64,000 nt of DNA from Alloascoidea africana (taxonomy: Eukaryota; Ascomycota; Alloascoideomycetes; Alloascoideales; Alloascoideaceae). Under the pieces are notes generated by a model. That model did not search any database. It had not been told where the DNA came from and saw only the letters and a list, made by a program, of their open reading frames with translations. Every line of letters starts with the position of its first letter. Position 1 is the stretch's first letter. The position numbers were made by a program, and so were the translations under genes. This document shows positions 62,374 to 64,000 of the stretch, piece by piece. The stretch covers positions 434,001 to 498,000 of the forward strand of contig JAKTTT010000002.1 in NCBI GenBank assembly GCA_030581615.1. Direction: 5' to 3'.

Positions 62374-63615
62374 ATGAAGTTGAGTTTCACATTCTCGTCA
62401 ACAACGGCGCTTCTTCTTACTGCCGTTTCTTCTGTAGCTGCAGAGTCGTTTTTCGTATCTTCTCTGCCAGATGATGCCCAGCAGAAACTGTTGGACGGTC
62501 TTTACTGGCACGCAAAGTTGAACAAGATCGGAAGTTGCGCTGCTGTAATAGACTATAGTGAAGAAGACTACACCCCTGGGTGCCCAGTTTACTGTGAGGA
62601 CTCTGAGTTTGCAGGACTGGAATTGGTAGATACTCAACAACCAGAAGGAGAAGACTCTTTCGAGACATATGCCTCGACGTTGTACGACCACAAAAACAAG
62701 ACAAAGATTGTTCTCTTTGTGGGGACCACGACGGAGAACAATGGCAAAGCGGATATCGACTTTGCACCAATCGAATACCAACCTCTTTCGGTTAACAAGA
62801 GTCTTGTTGATGATTTTGAATGTGAGGGATGTCAGGTTCACCGTGGGTTTTACAAGACCTGGTCTCAGGACTGGGATTTTATTAATGAGAGTTATTCCAA
62901 GATGGATAAGGAACACCCTGACTATTCAACAACCATTATCGGCCATTCTCTGGGCGCTGCGATCGCGCAGCTGGCTGCAATTGACTTTATATTGCTAGGG
63001 CATGACGTTTTTGTTTACGAAATAGGGTCCCCCCAGTTTGGCAACAAGGAGCTAATTTCGTATCTCGATACGCTAACAAAGACGAAAGATGCATTTGAAG
63101 CTATTCAGAAGGGTGAGTTACAAGGAAACATCCGTAGTGTTCATATTCACGACGAAGTTCCTGATCTTGTAAGCTTGGTCACGGACTATATTCATGGCGG
63201 TGTCCAGGTATACATTAGCAAACCAGAGGCCAATCCAAATGCGAGCGAGATTTTGGTCTGTGATCCATTCGCTTCAGAAGAGTGTGATGGGTTGAAGAAG
63301 CCATTTGAAGATTCGCCAAAGACTAATGGTACAAATCCTCATCTCACCTATTACATTGACCAAACATCTGGATGTCTCAACTCAAGTAACACCACCAACG
63401 ACACTGAGAGCTCGTCTTCTACTTCCTCGGACGCGAAAAAGACGCCTCTTCCTAGTAAATCGACCACCAGCTCCAAAGCCACCTCGAGTTCCAGTTCTAG
63501 CGCCAGCTCAAATGCCAGCTCTTCGGGCTCATCCAATAGCGGATCTGCCTTCTCTGCAAATGGAATTATGAAGTCATTTGCTTTACTTGTGGTGTCTGCC
63601 GGATTGTTTCTTTAA
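62374..63615 (+). CDS. GPI-anchored class 3 lipase
   Basis: A 413-residue secreted alpha/beta hydrolase of the class 3 (fungal/Rhizomucor-type) lipase family. The signal peptide ends near Ala22/23. The nucleophile is Ser192 in TIIGHSLGAAIAQLAA, followed by GSPQFGNKE. The likely acid is Asp264 (DEVPDLV) and the histidine His323 (NPHLTYYID), so the triad is complete. Cysteines 54, 70, 74, 150 and 153 probably form disulfides. From about residue 340 the chain is Ser/Thr-rich with many N-glycosylation sites. It ends in a hydrophobic tail (SFALLVVSAGLFL) after small residues, which is a GPI-anchor signal, so the enzyme is probably held at the membrane or cell wall. The substrate (lipid or ester) is not shown by sequence. 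Confidence 0.92.
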   Translation: MKLSFTFSSTTALLLTAVSSVAAESFFVSSLPDDAQQKLLDGLYWHAKLNKIGSCAAVIDYSEEDYTPGCPVYCEDSEFAGLELVDTQQPEGEDSFETYASTLYDHKNKTKIVLFVGTTTENNGKADIDFAPIEYQPLSVNKSLVDDFECEGCQVHRGFYKTWSQDWDFINESYSKMDKEHPDYSTTIIGHSLGAAIAQLAAIDFILLGHDVFVYEIGSPQFGNKELISYLDTLTKTKDAFEAIQKGELQGNIRSVHIHDEVPDLVSLVTDYIHGGVQVYISKPEANPNASEILVCDPFASEECDGLKKPFEDSPKTNGTNPHLTYYIDQTSGCLNSSNTTNDTESSSSTSSDAKKTPLPSKSTTSSKATSSSSSSASSNASSSGSSNSGSAFSANGIMKSFALLVVSAGLFL

Positions 63616-64000
63616 CTTGCTTCTTTGTTGTATTTATTTGTGTCAAGGAGTGAAAGACCACCTTTTAACAATGGCAAGCAACCACCAGAAATGGATGAGA
63701 ATTGGCTACAATTTCGAGATGTATAAATAGGTAGTATGGACATAGTCTCAAGCAGTTTATTTTCAATGTCGATAGAGCCCTCCTTGTTTTTTAAACTTCG
63801 AACTTAGGCTTCAAGGTTCAGCCTTTTGAAAACCGTTGGAGGATCCTTCCATTAGGAGCCAACTCTTTTCACGGCTTTGAACGAGTTCAAAAAGTGAAAA
63901 TAAGGGAAAGAAATATCTTGTCTTGAAACTCTTGGTTCCACTGCAAAAGCAGTTTCGTAGTTCTATCGGCTATGCCTGATTAGTCTTGGTCTAGGAGTGC
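63616..64000. other. Right-edge region
   Basis: No gene is visible in the last 385 bp. Confidence 0.5.

Overview
This is a nuclear segment from a budding-yeast-like ascomycete (Saccharomycotina). The genes are compact and often less than 200 bp apart. Introns are short, about 50-135 bp, with GT..AG ends and CTAAC-type branch points. The gene set is typically yeast: UFO1, CIN1, SEC20, RET2, RIO2, TIM23, SNU66, GPA2, PDE1 and GT15 mannosyltransferase homologues. CTG falls where leucine is conserved in the GPA2 and TIM23 products, so the code appears standard and not CUG-Ser or CUG-Ala. A NDUFAF5-type complex I assembly factor and a small protein resembling a complex I accessory subunit suggest that respiratory complex I is present, unlike Saccharomyces. 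About half of the credible genes (14 of about 28) have introns, 23 in all as I model them, which is intron-rich for a budding yeast. I cannot name the species.

Layout. Bases 1-36 kb are dense housekeeping territory: UFO1 (F-box/UIM), an unknown four-exon gene, CIN1, NDUFAF5-like, a mitochondrial PPR-like protein, an unknown secretory membrane protein, MRPL3 (mL44), the small complex-I-like subunit, SEC20, NGL2-like, an ASNSD1-like protein, a UTP30/CIC1-family protein, a KTR mannosyltransferase, a probable ZIP2/SHOC1 meiotic gene, PDE1, RET2, RIO2, a TMEM19/DUF92 protein and TIM23. From about 37 to 49 kb the window is gene-poor: one coiled-coil gene, a GRE2-like reductase and a decayed GRE2-like copy lie in long spacers. 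From 49 to 58 kb it is dense again: an unknown Ser-rich protein, CDD1 (five exons), SNU66, a small mitochondrial-type protein, a ketopantoate-reductase-like enzyme and GPA2. The last 6 kb hold an intron-containing tRNA-Arg(UCU), a decayed lipase copy and an intact GPI-anchored class 3 lipase.

Functional links. PDE1 (cAMP hydrolysis) and GPA2 (the G-alpha of glucose/cAMP signalling) are both here but 28 kb apart. RET2 and SEC20 both act in Golgi-to-ER retrieval. RIO2, NGL2-like and the UTP30/CIC1-like protein are ribosome-biogenesis factors. MRPL3, TIM23, NDUFAF5-like, the PPR-like protein and the small subunits are mitochondrial. I see no operon-like system, CRISPR array, recognisable transposon or virus-derived element. 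The most unusual features are start codons split from the rest of the gene by an intron (RET2 and the complex-I-like subunit), micro-exons in CDD1 and the complex-I-like gene, a well-supported ZIP2/SHOC1 candidate, two functional-gene/pseudogene pairs, and a 31-bp sequence shared between a gene-poor spacer and the SNU66 5' leader.
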